A stretch of DNA of 64,000 bases from Streptomyces luteolus (GCF_029968015.1 NZ_JASCIS010000007.1:124001-188000); one strand, 5' to 3'. Shown: positions 16,651 to 25,177, counted from the stretch's first letter. Notes: generated by a model not told the origin, from the letters alone. Translations and numbers: made by a program.

Positions 16651-16849
16651 GGTGAGGATCGTAAGCGTTCGAAAGGGGGGCCGCCCACCCGCCTCTCGGC
16701 GGCTGTGTAGCTTGTGCGTCTGTCTGAGACCCTGTTAATCCTGACCCCAGGAGCCTTCGGGGCCTCAGCAGTAAGCAGCAGCCGCAGAGTTGCTAACGCA
16801 TTCCTAACGCATTCCTGACGTAGGAAATACGCCAGCCGGAAGGACGGTC
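16651..16849. promoter_or_regulatory. Divergent promoter region, kimA-like gene and trkA pair
   Basis: About 200 bases must hold both promoters. Near-direct repeats GCTAACGCATTCC, CTAACGCATTCC and TGACGTAGG lie at about 16792-16820, just before the ribosome-binding site GGAAGGA of trkA. I looked for a ydaO-type c-di-AMP aptamer on the kimA side and did not find its conserved blocks. Confidence 0.45.
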
Positions 16850-17518
16850 GTGCACATCGTCATCATGGGCTGCGGACGAGTGGGCGCCGCACTCGCGCAG
16901 ACCCTGGAGCAGCAGGGGCATACGGTCGCGGTGGTCGACCAGGACCCCACGGCTTTTCGCCGGCTCGGCTCCGGCTTCGGCGGGCGCCGCGTCACCGGCG
17001 TCGGCTTCGACCAGGACACCCTGCGCGAGGCCGGTATCGAGGACGCCGGTGCCTTCGCGGCCGTGAGCAGCGGCGACAACTCCAACATCATCGCGGCCCG
17101 GGTGGCCCGCGAGATGTTCGGCATCGAGAACGTCGCGGCCCGTATCTACGACCCGCGTCGCGCCGAGGTCTACCAGCGCCTCGGCATCCCGACCGTCGCG
17201 ACGGTCCGGTGGACCGCCGACCAGATGCTGCGCCGGCTCCTGCCGTCCGGCGCCGAACCGCTGTGGCGTGACCCCACCGGCGGTGTGCAGCTCGCGGAGG
17301 TGCACGCGTCCAGCGCCTGGGTCGGGCACAAGATCAGCAAGCTGCAGGAGGAGACCGGCGTCCGCGTCGCGTTCCTCACCCGCCTGGGCGAGGCGGTCCT
17401 GCCGACCTCGCAGACGGTGCTGCAGGAGGGCGACCTGGTGCACGTGATGATGCGCACCGACGAGGTCGCGAAGATCGAGGCGGCGTTCGCCGAGGGCCCT
17501 GAGGAGGGCGGTCACTGA
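16850..17518 (+). CDS. trkA: TrkA-family potassium uptake regulatory subunit (first of pair)
   Basis: A 222-residue cytosolic RCK protein. Residues 1-135 form an NAD-binding Rossmann domain with MGCGRVGAALA (GxGxxG) and the acidic strand end VVDQDP. Residues about 140-220 are a TrkA_C domain. GTG 16850 has GGAAGGA six bases upstream. Such subunits form gating rings on Trk/Ktr-type membrane proteins and respond to nucleotides or c-di-AMP. No TrkH/KtrB-like membrane partner is present here; the membrane protein may be elsewhere, or the pair may act with the divergent KimA-like transporter. The stop overlaps the next start by one base. Confidence 0.92.
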   Translation: MHIVIMGCGRVGAALAQTLEQQGHTVAVVDQDPTAFRRLGSGFGGRRVTGVGFDQDTLREAGIEDAGAFAAVSSGDNSNIIAARVAREMFGIENVAARIYDPRRAEVYQRLGIPTVATVRWTADQMLRRLLPSGAEPLWRDPTGGVQLAEVHASSAWVGHKISKLQEETGVRVAFLTRLGEAVLPTSQTVLQEGDLVHVMMRTDEVAKIEAAFAEGPEEGGH

Positions 17519-18186
17519 TGCGCGTCGCCATTGCCGGAGCAGGCGCGGTGGGTCGTTCCATCGCGGGCGAGCTCCTGGAGAACGGGCACGAGATTCTCCT
17601 GATCGACAAGGCCCCCACCGCCATCTCGGTGGAGCGGGTGCCGCAGGCCGAGTGGCTGCTCGCCGACGCCTGCGAGATCACGTCCCTGGACGAGGCGGCC
17701 CTGCAGCGCTGCAACGTCGTGATCGCGGCGACCGGTGACGACAAGGTCAACCTCGTCGTCTCCCTCCTCGCGAAGACGGAGTACGGGGTTCCGCGCGTCG
17801 TCGCCCGGGTCAACAACCCGAAGAACGAGTGGCTGTTCAACGAGTCCTGGGGCGTCGACGTCGCGGTCTCCACGCCGCGTCTGATGTCGGCCCTGGTCGA
17901 GGAGGCCGTCAGCGTCGGCGACCTGGTGCGGCTCCTGCGCTTCAGCCACGGCGACGCCAACCTGGTCGAGCTGACCCTGCCGCCGGAGTCCGCGCTCGCG
18001 GGCACCACGATCGGCGACATCGCGTGGCCGCAGGACACGTCCCTGGTGACGATCATCCGCGGCACCCGCGTCCTGGCCCCGACCGCGGAGGACTCCCTGG
18101 AGGCGGGCGACGAGCTGCTGTTCGTCGCGGCCCAGGCCCGTGAGGAGCAGTTGGAGGACCTGCTGTCGGTCCGCAAGGAGAGCTAG
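17518..18186 (+). CDS. trkA: TrkA-family potassium uptake regulatory subunit (second of pair)
   Basis: A 222-residue paralogue of the preceding protein, with MRVAIAGAGAVGRSIAGELL as the nucleotide-binding loop and LLIDKAP as the following strand. The TrkA_C domain occupies about 140-222. Its ATG overlaps the previous TGA (TGATG), so the two are translationally coupled. This tandem arrangement is the CeoB/CeoC pair of actinobacteria. A strong hairpin terminator follows within 20 bases. Confidence 0.92.
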   Translation: MRVAIAGAGAVGRSIAGELLENGHEILLIDKAPTAISVERVPQAEWLLADACEITSLDEAALQRCNVVIAATGDDKVNLVVSLLAKTEYGVPRVVARVNNPKNEWLFNESWGVDVAVSTPRLMSALVEEAVSVGDLVRLLRFSHGDANLVELTLPPESALAGTTIGDIAWPQDTSLVTIIRGTRVLAPTAEDSLEAGDELLFVAAQAREEQLEDLLSVRKES

Positions 18187-18202
18187 CGGTCGTACGCGTA
18201 CG

Positions 18203-18247
18203 ACTGAAGTGGGCCCGGAACCTGAAAGGTTCCGGGCCCACTTCAGT
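18203..18247. terminator. Bidirectional terminator between trkA pair and DUF3159 gene
   Basis: A perfect 20-base stem: left arm 18203-18222 and right arm 18228-18247, with core GTGGGCCCGGAACC / GGTTCCGGGCCCAC and a five-base TGAAA loop. It sits 16 bases after the second trkA stop and could serve the convergent gene as well. Confidence 0.93.
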
Positions 18248-18280
18248 TCTCGCGGCACACGGCGGGCCGACCGGCAAATC

Positions 18281-18318
18281 CAGCCCGTCCGGCGTTTGAG
18301 GACGAGCCCGAAGGGCGA
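18281..18318 (+). repeat. Dispersed Streptomyces intergenic repeat, copy A
   Basis: Contains CCCGTCCGGCGTTTGAGGAC followed by GAGCCCGAAGGGCGA. Two more copies occur in this window (23038-23075 and the variant at 25621-25662). This is a familiar dispersed element of Streptomyces intergenic regions. Confidence 0.8.
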
Positions 18319-18345
18319 TCAACGGCACGCTGGACCACGCCCAGG

Positions 18346-19071
18346 TCAGGACGACGTACGCTCCCGCTCAGCCTTCTCCTCGGCCTCCATCTCCGCGAAC
18401 ACGTCGATCGGCGCTGGCGCCTTCGCCAGGAAGACCCAGGTCAGCCAGACGGCGAGCAGGAACGGCGGGATCTTCAGGGCGACCAGGACCCAGCCGAGCT
18501 GCGTGGTGTCCGCCCACCAGTAGAGCGGGAAGAGGACCGCGCACTTGGCGAGCAGGATGAAGCCCCAGGCGTAACTCGCCTTCGCGTACGCCTTCTTGCG
18601 GCCGGGGTTGCGGGTGCGCCAGGAGAGGTTCTCCTTGAAGACCGGGCCGAGGATCAGTCCGATCAGCGGGACCCCGGCGAGCGTCGTCACGATGTACGCG
18701 AGGGCCAGGCCGAGGGTGTAGAGCATGCCCGGCAGGTAGAAGTCCTTGGCGTTGCCGGTCATCATCGCGAAGACCACACCGAAGCCCACGCCGAATACGC
18801 CGCTGAAGGCGTGCTTGACCGTGTCCCGCCTGGCGAGGCGGACCACGACGAGCAGCAGGGAGACGCCGAGCGCGGCGATCGCCGACATCTTCAGGTCTTT
18901 GTCGACCGTGTAGATGGTCACGAAGAGCAGGCCGGGCAGGACCGTCTCGATCATGCCGCGGAGACCGCCGAACGCCTCGAAGAGAGCGGCCTCGGTCACA
19001 GCCTTCGTGTTGCTGTCGGGGTCGGCCTGACCCGTGGTGGTGTGGTCGGTCGGCTTGTCGACAGACGTCAC
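18346..19071 (-). CDS. DUF3159 membrane protein
   Basis: A 241-residue integral membrane protein with a soluble Thr/Asp-rich N-terminus of about 30 residues, then AALFEAFGGLRGMIETVLPG (the DUF3159 opening) and about six helices. The C-terminus is charged and cytosolic (AEMEAEEKAERERTSS). The function is unknown. The start lies three bases after the stop of an OB-fold gene upstream, and the pair is a conserved actinobacterial arrangement next to trkA. Confidence 0.88.
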   Translation of the reverse strand: MTSVDKPTDHTTTGQADPDSNTKAVTEAALFEAFGGLRGMIETVLPGLLFVTIYTVDKDLKMSAIAALGVSLLLVVVRLARRDTVKHAFSGVFGVGFGVVFAMMTGNAKDFYLPGMLYTLGLALAYIVTTLAGVPLIGLILGPVFKENLSWRTRNPGRKKAYAKASYAWGFILLAKCAVLFPLYWWADTTQLGWVLVALKIPPFLLAVWLTWVFLAKAPAPIDVFAEMEAEEKAERERTSS

Positions 19072-19074
19072 CGG

Positions 19075-19473
19075 CTACTCCCGTCCGAGCGGTCTGAGTT
19101 CGTACTTCGGGTTGAAGAGCACCCGGCGGCCCCGGCTCATCGAGATCCGGCCTGATGCGATGAGTCTGCGCCCCGGCTCGATGCCCACGATGGAGCGTCT
19201 GCCCAGCCACACCACGTCCAGAGCGGCGGAGCCGTCGAACAGCTCGGCCTCCAGGGCGGGGACGCCGGCCCGGGGGCGCAGCGTGACCGTGCGCAACGTA
19301 CCAGTAACCGTGACTATCTGGCGGTCCTGGCAGTCACCGATGCGGATGCAGCCGGTCGTCTCTGAATCCTCGCGGAGCTCCTCCGAATCCAGCTCCTCCT
19401 GGGACGAGGACAGCCGGTCCAGCATCCGGCGGAACCGGCCTGCCGGCTCTTCTGAACGGGGAACAGCACTCAT
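19075..19473 (-). CDS. OB-fold nucleic-acid-binding domain protein
   Basis: A 132-residue protein. After an acidic N-terminal segment, residues about 40-130 read as an OB-fold: RQIVTVTGTLRTVTLRP, EAELFDGSAALDVVWLGRR, GRRLIASGRI, and NPKYELRPL at the end. Similar small OB proteins lie next to DUF3159 genes in many actinobacteria. A role in nucleic-acid binding is inferred from the fold only. It is the promoter-proximal gene of a two-gene unit. Confidence 0.85.
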   Translation of the reverse strand: MSAVPRSEEPAGRFRRMLDRLSSSQEELDSEELREDSETTGCIRIGDCQDRQIVTVTGTLRTVTLRPRAGVPALEAELFDGSAALDVVWLGRRSIVGIEPGRRLIASGRISMSRGRRVLFNPKYELRPLGRE

Positions 19474-19569
19474 ACAGGAAGCGTACCGGGGCGCACCGAC
19501 ACCGCTTCAAGGCCGGTGACGGGCGGCTTCCGCCACAGCCCGCCGTAAGCCCACCGGTAGCCCGTCGTG

Positions 19570-20259
19570 TCACCGTTCGAACCGATATCCCATTCCGGGC
19601 TCGGTGATGAAGTGCTTGGGGTGGGAGGGGTCGGCCTCCAGCTTCCGGCGCAGCTGGGCCATGTAGACCCGCAGGTAGTTGGTCTCGGTGCCGTAGGACG
19701 GGCCCCAGACCTCCTGGAGGAGCTGCTTCTGGCTGACGAGACGGCCCGTATTGTGGACGAGGACCTCCAGGAGGTGCCACTCCGTGGGTGTCAGGCGTAC
19801 GTCGCGGTCGCCGCGGTGGACCTTCTTCGCCGCGAGATCGACGGTGAAGTCCCCCGCCTCCACGATCGCCGCGTGCTCGCCCGTGCCGTCGGTGGCGGGC
19901 TCGGCCCGGCGTACGGCGGCCCGGAGGCGGGCGAGCAGCTCGTCCATGCCGAACGGCTTGGTGACGTAGTCGTCCGCGCCCGCGTCGAGCGCCTCGACCT
20001 TCTCGTCGGAGCTGTGCCGGGCGGAGAGCACCAGGATCGGCACCCGCGTCCAGCCGCGAAGGCCCTTGATCACGTCGACGCCGTCCATGTCGGGCAGGCC
20101 GAGGTCGAGCACGACCACGTCGGGGTGGCGGTCGGCGGCGACCTGGAGGGCGGTGGCGCCGTCGGCGGCGGAGTCGACCTCGTACTTGCGCGCCTTCAGG
20201 TTGATCACGAGGGCGCGTACGATCTGCGGCTCGTCGTCGACCACGAGCACCCGGGTCAT
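19570..20259 (-). CDS. kdpE: KdpE-like response regulator
   Basis: A 229-residue OmpR/PhoB-type regulator. The receiver domain (1-120) has the phospho-acceptor Asp in VVVLDLGLPDMDG, the acidic pair VVDDEP, and Lys in YVTKPF. The C-terminal winged helix carries LTPTEWHLLEVLVHNTGRLV, YLRVYMAQLRRKLE and GMGYRFER, as in KdpE. ATG 20259 starts exactly at the conserved MTRVLVVDDEP; an in-frame GTG at 20319 overlapping the kdpD stop is an alternative. It would be phosphorylated by KdpD upstream and normally activates kdpFABC, which is not in this window. Confidence 0.92.
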   Translation of the reverse strand: MTRVLVVDDEPQIVRALVINLKARKYEVDSAADGATALQVAADRHPDVVVLDLGLPDMDGVDVIKGLRGWTRVPILVLSARHSSDEKVEALDAGADDYVTKPFGMDELLARLRAAVRRAEPATDGTGEHAAIVEAGDFTVDLAAKKVHRGDRDVRLTPTEWHLLEVLVHNTGRLVSQKQLLQEVWGPSYGTETNYLRVYMAQLRRKLEADPSHPKHFITEPGMGYRFER

Positions 20260-20315
20260 CTGGTCCTGCCTTTCTGCGGTGGTGCGGCGCTCGCCGCCGG
20301 CGTGGGGCGCGCGGG

Positions 20316-22859
20316 TCACGGGGTGGCCTGCGCGGAGAGTTCGGGGGCGGCGGGTTCATGGGCCGGGGCCGCGCGCACGGTGAGCACCATGCTGAGGCCG
20401 CCGCCCGGGGTGTCCTCCGCGTTGAGGGTGCCGCCCATCGCCTCGACGAAGCCGCGGGCGACGGCCAGGCCGAGGCCGACGCCCGCGCCGCGCGGAACGT
20501 CGCCGTACCGCTGGAACGGTTCGAATATGCGGTCCTTGGCGTCGTCGGGGACGCCGGGTCCGCGGTCCACGACGCGCACCTCGACCCGGTTGCCGAGGGC
20601 GCTGCCGGAGACGGTGACGGGCCTGCCGTCGGCGCTGTACTTGACGGCGTTCTCCACGATGTTGGCGACGGCCCGCTCCAGGAGCCCCTTGTCCACCTCG
20701 ACCATCGGCAGGGTCTCGGGGATGTCCAGGTCGACGCTGCCCTCGGGGACGCCGCCGAGCGCCATCGGCACGACCTCGTCCAGGTCGACGGCGCGGATCA
20801 GCGGCATCACGGTGCCGGTCTGCAGGCGTGACATGTCGAGGAGGTTGCCGACCAGGTGGTCGAGCCGGTCCGCGCCGTCCTCGATCCCTTCGAGCAGCTC
20901 GGCGCGGTCCTCCTCGGACCACTCCACGTCGTCGGAGCGCAGCGAGGTCACGGACGCCTTGATCCCGGCGAGCGGGGTGCGCAGGTCATGGCTGACGGCG
21001 GCGAGCAGGGCGGTACGGATGCGGTTGCCCTCGGCGAGCGCGCGGGCCCGGTCCGCCTCGTCCTGGAGCCGCTGGCGGTCGAGGACGACGGCGGCCTGCG
21101 CGGCGAACGCGGCGAGCACGCGCCGGTCCTCGGCCGGGAGCACCCGTCCGGTCAGGGCGAGCACCATGTGACCGTTGCTGCCGCCGACCGGCATGTCCAC
21201 GTCGGCGTCCTCGGGCCGGTCGAGCTCGGCGCGCCCGACGCTGCCGGCGCAGGTCCAGGGGTCGCGGTCGCCGGCGCGTTCCAGGAGGGCGACGGACTCC
21301 ATGTTGAAGGTCTCGCGGACCCGTTCCAGGAGGGCGTCCAGGGTGGTCTCGCCGCGCAGCACGCTGCCCGCGAGGAACGACAGGATCTCCGACTCGGCGC
21401 GCAGCCGGGCCGCCTGGTGGGTGCGCCGCGCCGCGAGGTCCACCACCGACGCCACGGCCAGGGCGACGCCCACGAACACCACGATGGCCACGATGTTGCG
21501 GTTGTCGGCGATGGTCCACAGGTGCAGCGGCGGCGTGAAGTAGTAGTTCAGGAGCAGCGAGCCGAAGGCCGCCGAGGCGAGCGCCGGCAGCAGTCCCCCG
21601 AGCAGCGCCGAGGCCACCGTGAGGGACAGGAACAGCAGCATGTTGTTGGCGAGGCCGAGGTCCGCATCGATGTTGCTGAGCAGCAGGGTGAGGAGCACCG
21701 GGCCGACCAGGCCGACCAGCCAGCCGGACAGCAGCCGCGACCGGCCGAGCCGCGCGCCCCGGGCCACCGGAAGGCCCCGGCCCTTGGCGACCTCGTCGTG
21801 CGTGACGATGTGCACGTCCAGGTCGGGCCCCGACTCGCGGGCCACGGTCGCGCCGACGCCAGGACCGAACACGTACTGCCAGGTCTTGCGGCGGCTGGAG
21901 CCGAGGACGATCTGGGTGGCGTTGACCCCGCGCGCGAACTCCAGGAGCGAGCCGGGCACGTCGTCGCCGATGACGTGGTGGAAGGTGCCGCCCAGGTCCT
22001 CGACCAGGGTGCGCTGGACGGCGAGTTCCTTCGGGGACGCGGAGGTCAGGCCGTCGCTGCGGGCGATGTAGACGGCGAGGATCTCGCTGCCCGAGCCCTT
22101 GGCGGCCATGCGGGCCGCGCGGCGGATCAGGGTGCGGCCCTCGGGCCCGCCGGTGAGGCCGACGACGATGCGCTCGCGGGCCTGCCAGGTGGAGCGGATG
22201 TTGTGCTCGCCGCGGTACTGCTGGAGGTACTCGTCGACCCGGTCGGCGGTCCAGAGCAGCGCCAGCTCCCGAAGGGCGGTGAGGTTTCCGGGCCGGAAGT
22301 AGTTGGCGAGGGAGGCGTCGATGCGGTCCGGCTTGTAGATGTTGCCGTGCGCCATACGCCGCCGCAGCGCCTCGGGCGACATGTCGACCAGCTCGATCTG
22401 GTCGGCCCTGCGCACCACTTCGTCGGGCAGGGTCTCGTGCTGTCGTACGCCCGTTATCGACTCGACGACATCGCCGAGTGACTCCAGGTCCTTGATGTTG
22501 ACGGTGGACACGACGTCGATGCCCGCGCCAAGCAGTTCTTCGACGTCCCGCCAGCGTTTGGCGTTGCGGGAGCCGGTGGCGTTCGTGTGCGCCAGCTCGT
22601 CGACGAGGGCGACCGCGGGGCGCCTGGCGAGGACGGCGTCGACGTCCATCTCGGTGGCGCCGTGTTCGACGACACGGCCGGGCACCTGCTCCAGGCCCTG
22701 GAGCAGTGCCTCGGTGCGCGGCCGCTCGTGGTGCTCGACGTGGGCCACCACGCAGTCGGTGCCGCGCTCCACGCGACGGTGGGCCTCGGACAGCATGGCG
22801 TAGGTCTTGCCCACGCCCGGTGCCGCACCGAGGTATATCCGTAGCTTGCCGCGTCCCAT
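20316..22859 (-). CDS. kdpD: KdpD-like sensor histidine kinase
   Basis: An 847-residue membrane kinase with the full KdpD layout: an N-terminal KdpD domain with Walker-type GAAPGVGKT at 11-19 and VDELAHTNA, a Usp-like domain at about 225-345, four membrane helices (DUF4118) at about 370-475, a GAF-like region, the phospho-acceptor His near residue 624 in AAVSHDLRTPL, and an ATPase domain with NIVENAVKYS and GVGLGLAVAR. It senses potassium limitation and phosphorylates KdpE, the next gene. No kdpFABC operon is nearby; the neighbours are instead the TrkA/KimA-like genes. Confidence 0.95.
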   Translation of the reverse strand: MGRGKLRIYLGAAPGVGKTYAMLSEAHRRVERGTDCVVAHVEHHERPRTEALLQGLEQVPGRVVEHGATEMDVDAVLARRPAVALVDELAHTNATGSRNAKRWRDVEELLGAGIDVVSTVNIKDLESLGDVVESITGVRQHETLPDEVVRRADQIELVDMSPEALRRRMAHGNIYKPDRIDASLANYFRPGNLTALRELALLWTADRVDEYLQQYRGEHNIRSTWQARERIVVGLTGGPEGRTLIRRAARMAAKGSGSEILAVYIARSDGLTSASPKELAVQRTLVEDLGGTFHHVIGDDVPGSLLEFARGVNATQIVLGSSRRKTWQYVFGPGVGATVARESGPDLDVHIVTHDEVAKGRGLPVARGARLGRSRLLSGWLVGLVGPVLLTLLLSNIDADLGLANNMLLFLSLTVASALLGGLLPALASAAFGSLLLNYYFTPPLHLWTIADNRNIVAIVVFVGVALAVASVVDLAARRTHQAARLRAESEILSFLAGSVLRGETTLDALLERVRETFNMESVALLERAGDRDPWTCAGSVGRAELDRPEDADVDMPVGGSNGHMVLALTGRVLPAEDRRVLAAFAAQAAVVLDRQRLQDEADRARALAEGNRIRTALLAAVSHDLRTPLAGIKASVTSLRSDDVEWSEEDRAELLEGIEDGADRLDHLVGNLLDMSRLQTGTVMPLIRAVDLDEVVPMALGGVPEGSVDLDIPETLPMVEVDKGLLERAVANIVENAVKYSADGRPVTVSGSALGNRVEVRVVDRGPGVPDDAKDRIFEPFQRYGDVPRGAGVGLGLAVARGFVEAMGGTLNAEDTPGGGLSMVLTVRAAPAHEPAAPELSAQATP

Positions 22860-22990
22860 GGCCTCATTGTCTTCCGAAATCCGCTGCTACCCCGCGTCGA
22901 CCTTACGGCCAGGATTTCCGGACAACGGCCCCCGAGGTGGCCCTGCGGCCCGCATTTGACGCGATTCTGACGCGGGGGGGGACATGGCAA

Positions 22991-23022
22991 GGGCCGCACC
23001 CCCACAGCGGGGGATGCGGCCC
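22991..23022. terminator. Hairpin between kdpD promoter and DUF3710 gene end
   Basis: Arms GGGCCGCACCCCC (22991-23003) and GGGGG-A-TGCGGCCC (23009-23022), with a five-base loop and one bulged A. It lies about 100 bases downstream of the DUF3710 stop and fits the end of that leftward operon. Confidence 0.8.
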
Positions 23023-23037
23023 AGGCCAAGCGAATAT

Positions 23038-23075
23038 CAGCCCGTCCGGCGATTGAGGACGAGCCCGCAGGGCGA
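23038..23075 (+). repeat. Dispersed Streptomyces intergenic repeat, copy B
   Basis: Reads CAGCCCGTCCGGCGATTGAG then GACGAGCCCGCAGGGCGA, differing from copy A at only a few positions. It lies beside the terminator, between the DUF3710 gene and kdpD. Confidence 0.8.
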
Positions 23076-23124
23076 CTGCGGCAACCGAGTCGACGGTGCG
23101 GGAACGAATCCGGAGGGGGCCGGG

Positions 23125-23910
23125 CTAGCGGACCTCGGTGATCTCCGGGCCACGGGCAAGCTGGCCCATCCCGCCGGAGAACCGGGACTCCTCCTGGTTC
23201 TCCTCCTTCACGCCGCCCTCGGCCACCATCTGCGCGTCGTCCGGCAGCTTCAGGACGATCGGGTCGCGGGGCGCCATCGGGCCGTCACCGCGCACGACCA
23301 CCGCGTCCCGGACGATCTGCTCCAGCAGGCCTGCGGCCTCGGGCTGCACCGCGCCCTGGCCTGAGATCACTCCGCGCAGGAACCAGCGCGGCCCGTCGAC
23401 ACCCACGAAGCGGACGACCTGCACGCCGCCCGTACCGTCCGGCAGCTGCACCGGGACCTGCGCGCGCAGCTCCCAGCCGAGGGGGCCCTCGACCTCGTCG
23501 ATGACTCCGCCCTGCTGGGTGATGCCGGAGGCGATCTCCTCGCGGACCTCGCCCCAGATGCCCTCCCGCTTGGGGGCGGCGAAGGCCTGGAGTTGTACGG
23601 CGCTGTCGCGCAGGACCACGGTGGCCGCGACGATCGCGTCCCCCGCGACCTCCACGCGCAGCTCCATGCCCTCGACGCCGGGCACGAAGATGCCACCCAG
23701 GTCGACCCGGCCCTCGCCGGGCTCGCGCACCTCGGAGATGTCCCAGGGTCCGTCGGGGCGCGGGGCCGGGGGCAGGTTCGCCCGCTTCGGCTCGTCCTGC
23801 GCCGCCTCGGGCTGTTCCGTCCCGTCCTCGGAGCTCACGCCCTCGGCGACCTGCTCGGCCTCGCCGGCCGCGCCGTCGGCGGCATCACTCTTCTTGCGAC
23901 GTCCGAACAC
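23125..23910 (-). CDS. DUF3710 protein
   Basis: A 261-residue cytosolic protein. The first 60 residues are charged and low-complexity after the opening VFGRRKKSD. From about residue 70 the DUF3710 domain follows: GPWDISEVREPGEGRVDLGG, EVAGDAIVAATVVLRDSAVQ, GPLGWELRAQVPVQLPDG, GPRWFLRGVISGQGA. GTG 23910 has GGAAGGA seven bases upstream. The protein is conserved in actinobacteria next to dut, but its role is unknown. It starts one base after the dut stop codon, so the genes are coupled. Confidence 0.88.
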   Translation of the reverse strand: MFGRRKKSDAADGAAGEAEQVAEGVSSEDGTEQPEAAQDEPKRANLPPAPRPDGPWDISEVREPGEGRVDLGGIFVPGVEGMELRVEVAGDAIVAATVVLRDSAVQLQAFAAPKREGIWGEVREEIASGITQQGGVIDEVEGPLGWELRAQVPVQLPDGTGGVQVVRFVGVDGPRWFLRGVISGQGAVQPEAAGLLEQIVRDAVVVRGDGPMAPRDPIVLKLPDDAQMVAEGGVKEENQEESRFSGGMGQLARGPEITEVR

Positions 23911-23911
23911 G

Positions 23912-24529
23912 TCACTGTCCTTCCCGGTCGGATACGACCGAAGCGTATCGATTCCCGCCCTGTTGCCCACCCGTGTTGCCGTCCACTGCGGCATGCCCCC
24001 CGGTGGACCCGAAGCCCCCCTCGGCCCGCGCCGATGCGGGAAGCTCCGCAACCTCGTGGAAGCGGACCTTCTCGACCTGCTGGACGACGAGTTGGGCAAT
24101 CCGGTCGAAGCGCTCGAACCGCACTGGCTCGCGCGGATCGAGGTTCACGACGATCACCTTGATCTCCCCACGGTACCCGGCATCAACCGTCCCCGGGGCA
24201 TTCACCAGAGCGACACCGCAACGGGCGGCAAGCCCCGATCGCGGGTGCACGAACGCCGCGTACCCCTCGGGCAGCGCGACGGACACCCCGGTCGGCAGCA
24301 CCGCCCGCTCCCCCGGGCCGAGGTCGACGGCCCGGGTGGTGCACAGATCGGCCCCGGCGTCCCCGGGCTGCGCATAGCTCGGAAGCGGTACGTCCGGGTC
24401 CAGGCGCCGCAGCAGCACGTCGACGGGAGCGCGGGTCGCGCCGGGTACGTGGGTCACGCCGGGTACGTGGGTCACGTCAGGTACGTGGGTCACGCCGGGT
24501 ACGTGGGTCACGTCAGGTACGTGGGTCAC
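23912..24529 (-). CDS. dut: dUTP diphosphatase (dUTPase) with repeat-encoded N-terminus
   Basis: This enzyme hydrolyses dUTP to dUMP, limiting uracil in DNA and feeding dTMP synthesis. The trimeric dUTPase motifs are all visible: AGDAGADL-type PGDAGADL, PRSGLAARCGV, NAPGTVDAGYRGEIKVIVVN, RIAQLVVQQVE, and the C-terminal RAEGGFGSTGGHA. The first 30 residues are a THVPGV/THVPDV repeat absent from ordinary dUTPases. GTG 24529 overlaps the upstream stop (GTGA), but every 18-base repeat supplies another in-frame GTG, so the true start may be any of five. The catalytic core begins near PVDVLLRR. Confidence 0.93.
   Translation of the reverse strand: MTHVPDVTHVPGVTHVPDVTHVPGVTHVPGATRAPVDVLLRRLDPDVPLPSYAQPGDAGADLCTTRAVDLGPGERAVLPTGVSVALPEGYAAFVHPRSGLAARCGVALVNAPGTVDAGYRGEIKVIVVNLDPREPVRFERFDRIAQLVVQQVEKVRFHEVAELPASARAEGGFGSTGGHAAVDGNTGGQQGGNRYASVVSDREGQ
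24440..24529 (-). repeat. Five 18-base tandem repeats at the dut start
   Basis: Five exact-length units of the type GCCGGGTACGTGGGTCAC or GTCAGGTACGTGGGTCAC fill 24440-24529 and end exactly at the start codon. On the coding strand each unit begins GTGACCCACGTACC, giving Val-Thr-His-Val-Pro-Gly/Asp. Confidence 0.93.
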
Positions 24530-25119
24530 GGGTTCACCTCGAAGGCACGTGCGCGCCGGACCTGGTCGGGGTCCTCCATGGCGGCCTTGATCTCCTCGGG
24601 CCTGCCGTTGTCGATGAAGTGGTCGACCTTCACCTCGATGAACAGGGCGTCGGCGCGGACCGCGACCGGCCCGTCAGGGCCGCCGATCCGGCCGGTGGCC
24701 GTCGAGTAGATCTTGCGCCCGGCGACGGCGGTCACCTCGGCGTCGAGGTGCAGCACCGTGCCGACCGGGACCGGCCGCACGAAGTCCGTCTCCAGCCGCC
24801 CGGTCACGGCAATGACCCGGAGCAGCCAGTTCAGGGAGCCGAGCGTCTCGTCGAGGGCGGTGGCGAGGACGCCGCCGTGCGCGAGCCCGGGTGCGCCCTG
24901 GTGCTCGGGCTTGACGGTGAACTCCGCGGTGATCGCCACGGCGTCCGGATCGGCGCCCGCCCGCGCCTCCAGGTGCAGGCCGTGCGGCTGCCCGTGCCCG
25001 CAGCCGAAGCAGTACTCGTAGTGCGCGCCGAGCAGCTCGCCGGGCGCCGGGGCATCGGGGTGCCGCACCGGCCGGGCCGCGTCGTCCGGGGGCGTCAACG
25101 AAGGGGTACGTCCACTCAC
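24526..25119 (-). CDS. PaaI-family hotdog-fold thioesterase
   Basis: A 197-residue protein from GTG 25119. The hotdog domain spans about 60-180 with YEYCFGCGHGQPHGLHLEA, GLAHGGVLATALDETLGSLN (the HGG plus helix block of acyl-CoA thioesterases) and a strand series up to FIEVKVDHF. Two cysteines in CFGCG could bind metal, which is unusual for the fold but common in this actinobacterial subgroup. It probably hydrolyses an acyl-CoA; the substrate is unknown. Its stop overlaps the dut start by four bases (GTGA). Confidence 0.85.
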   Translation of the reverse strand: MSGRTPSLTPPDDAARPVRHPDAPAPGELLGAHYEYCFGCGHGQPHGLHLEARAGADPDAVAITAEFTVKPEHQGAPGLAHGGVLATALDETLGSLNWLLRVIAVTGRLETDFVRPVPVGTVLHLDAEVTAVAGRKIYSTATGRIGGPDGPVAVRADALFIEVKVDHFIDNGRPEEIKAAMEDPDQVRRARAFEVNP

Positions 25120-25177
25120 AGGCGCAGACCTTACCCGCGCGGCCTGAGAACGCGGGCACCGTGCCAAGCTTGGCGGT

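Noticed and set aside
16651..16849. Second c-di-AMP riboswitch before the KimA-like gene
   Set aside because: The conserved aptamer blocks seen at 52485-52628 are not present on either strand.
20260..20319. Longer KdpE starting at the GTG overlapping the kdpD stop
   Set aside because: The extra 20 residues are not part of the conserved receiver domain, and ATG 20259 has its own ribosome-binding site; kept only as an alternative.
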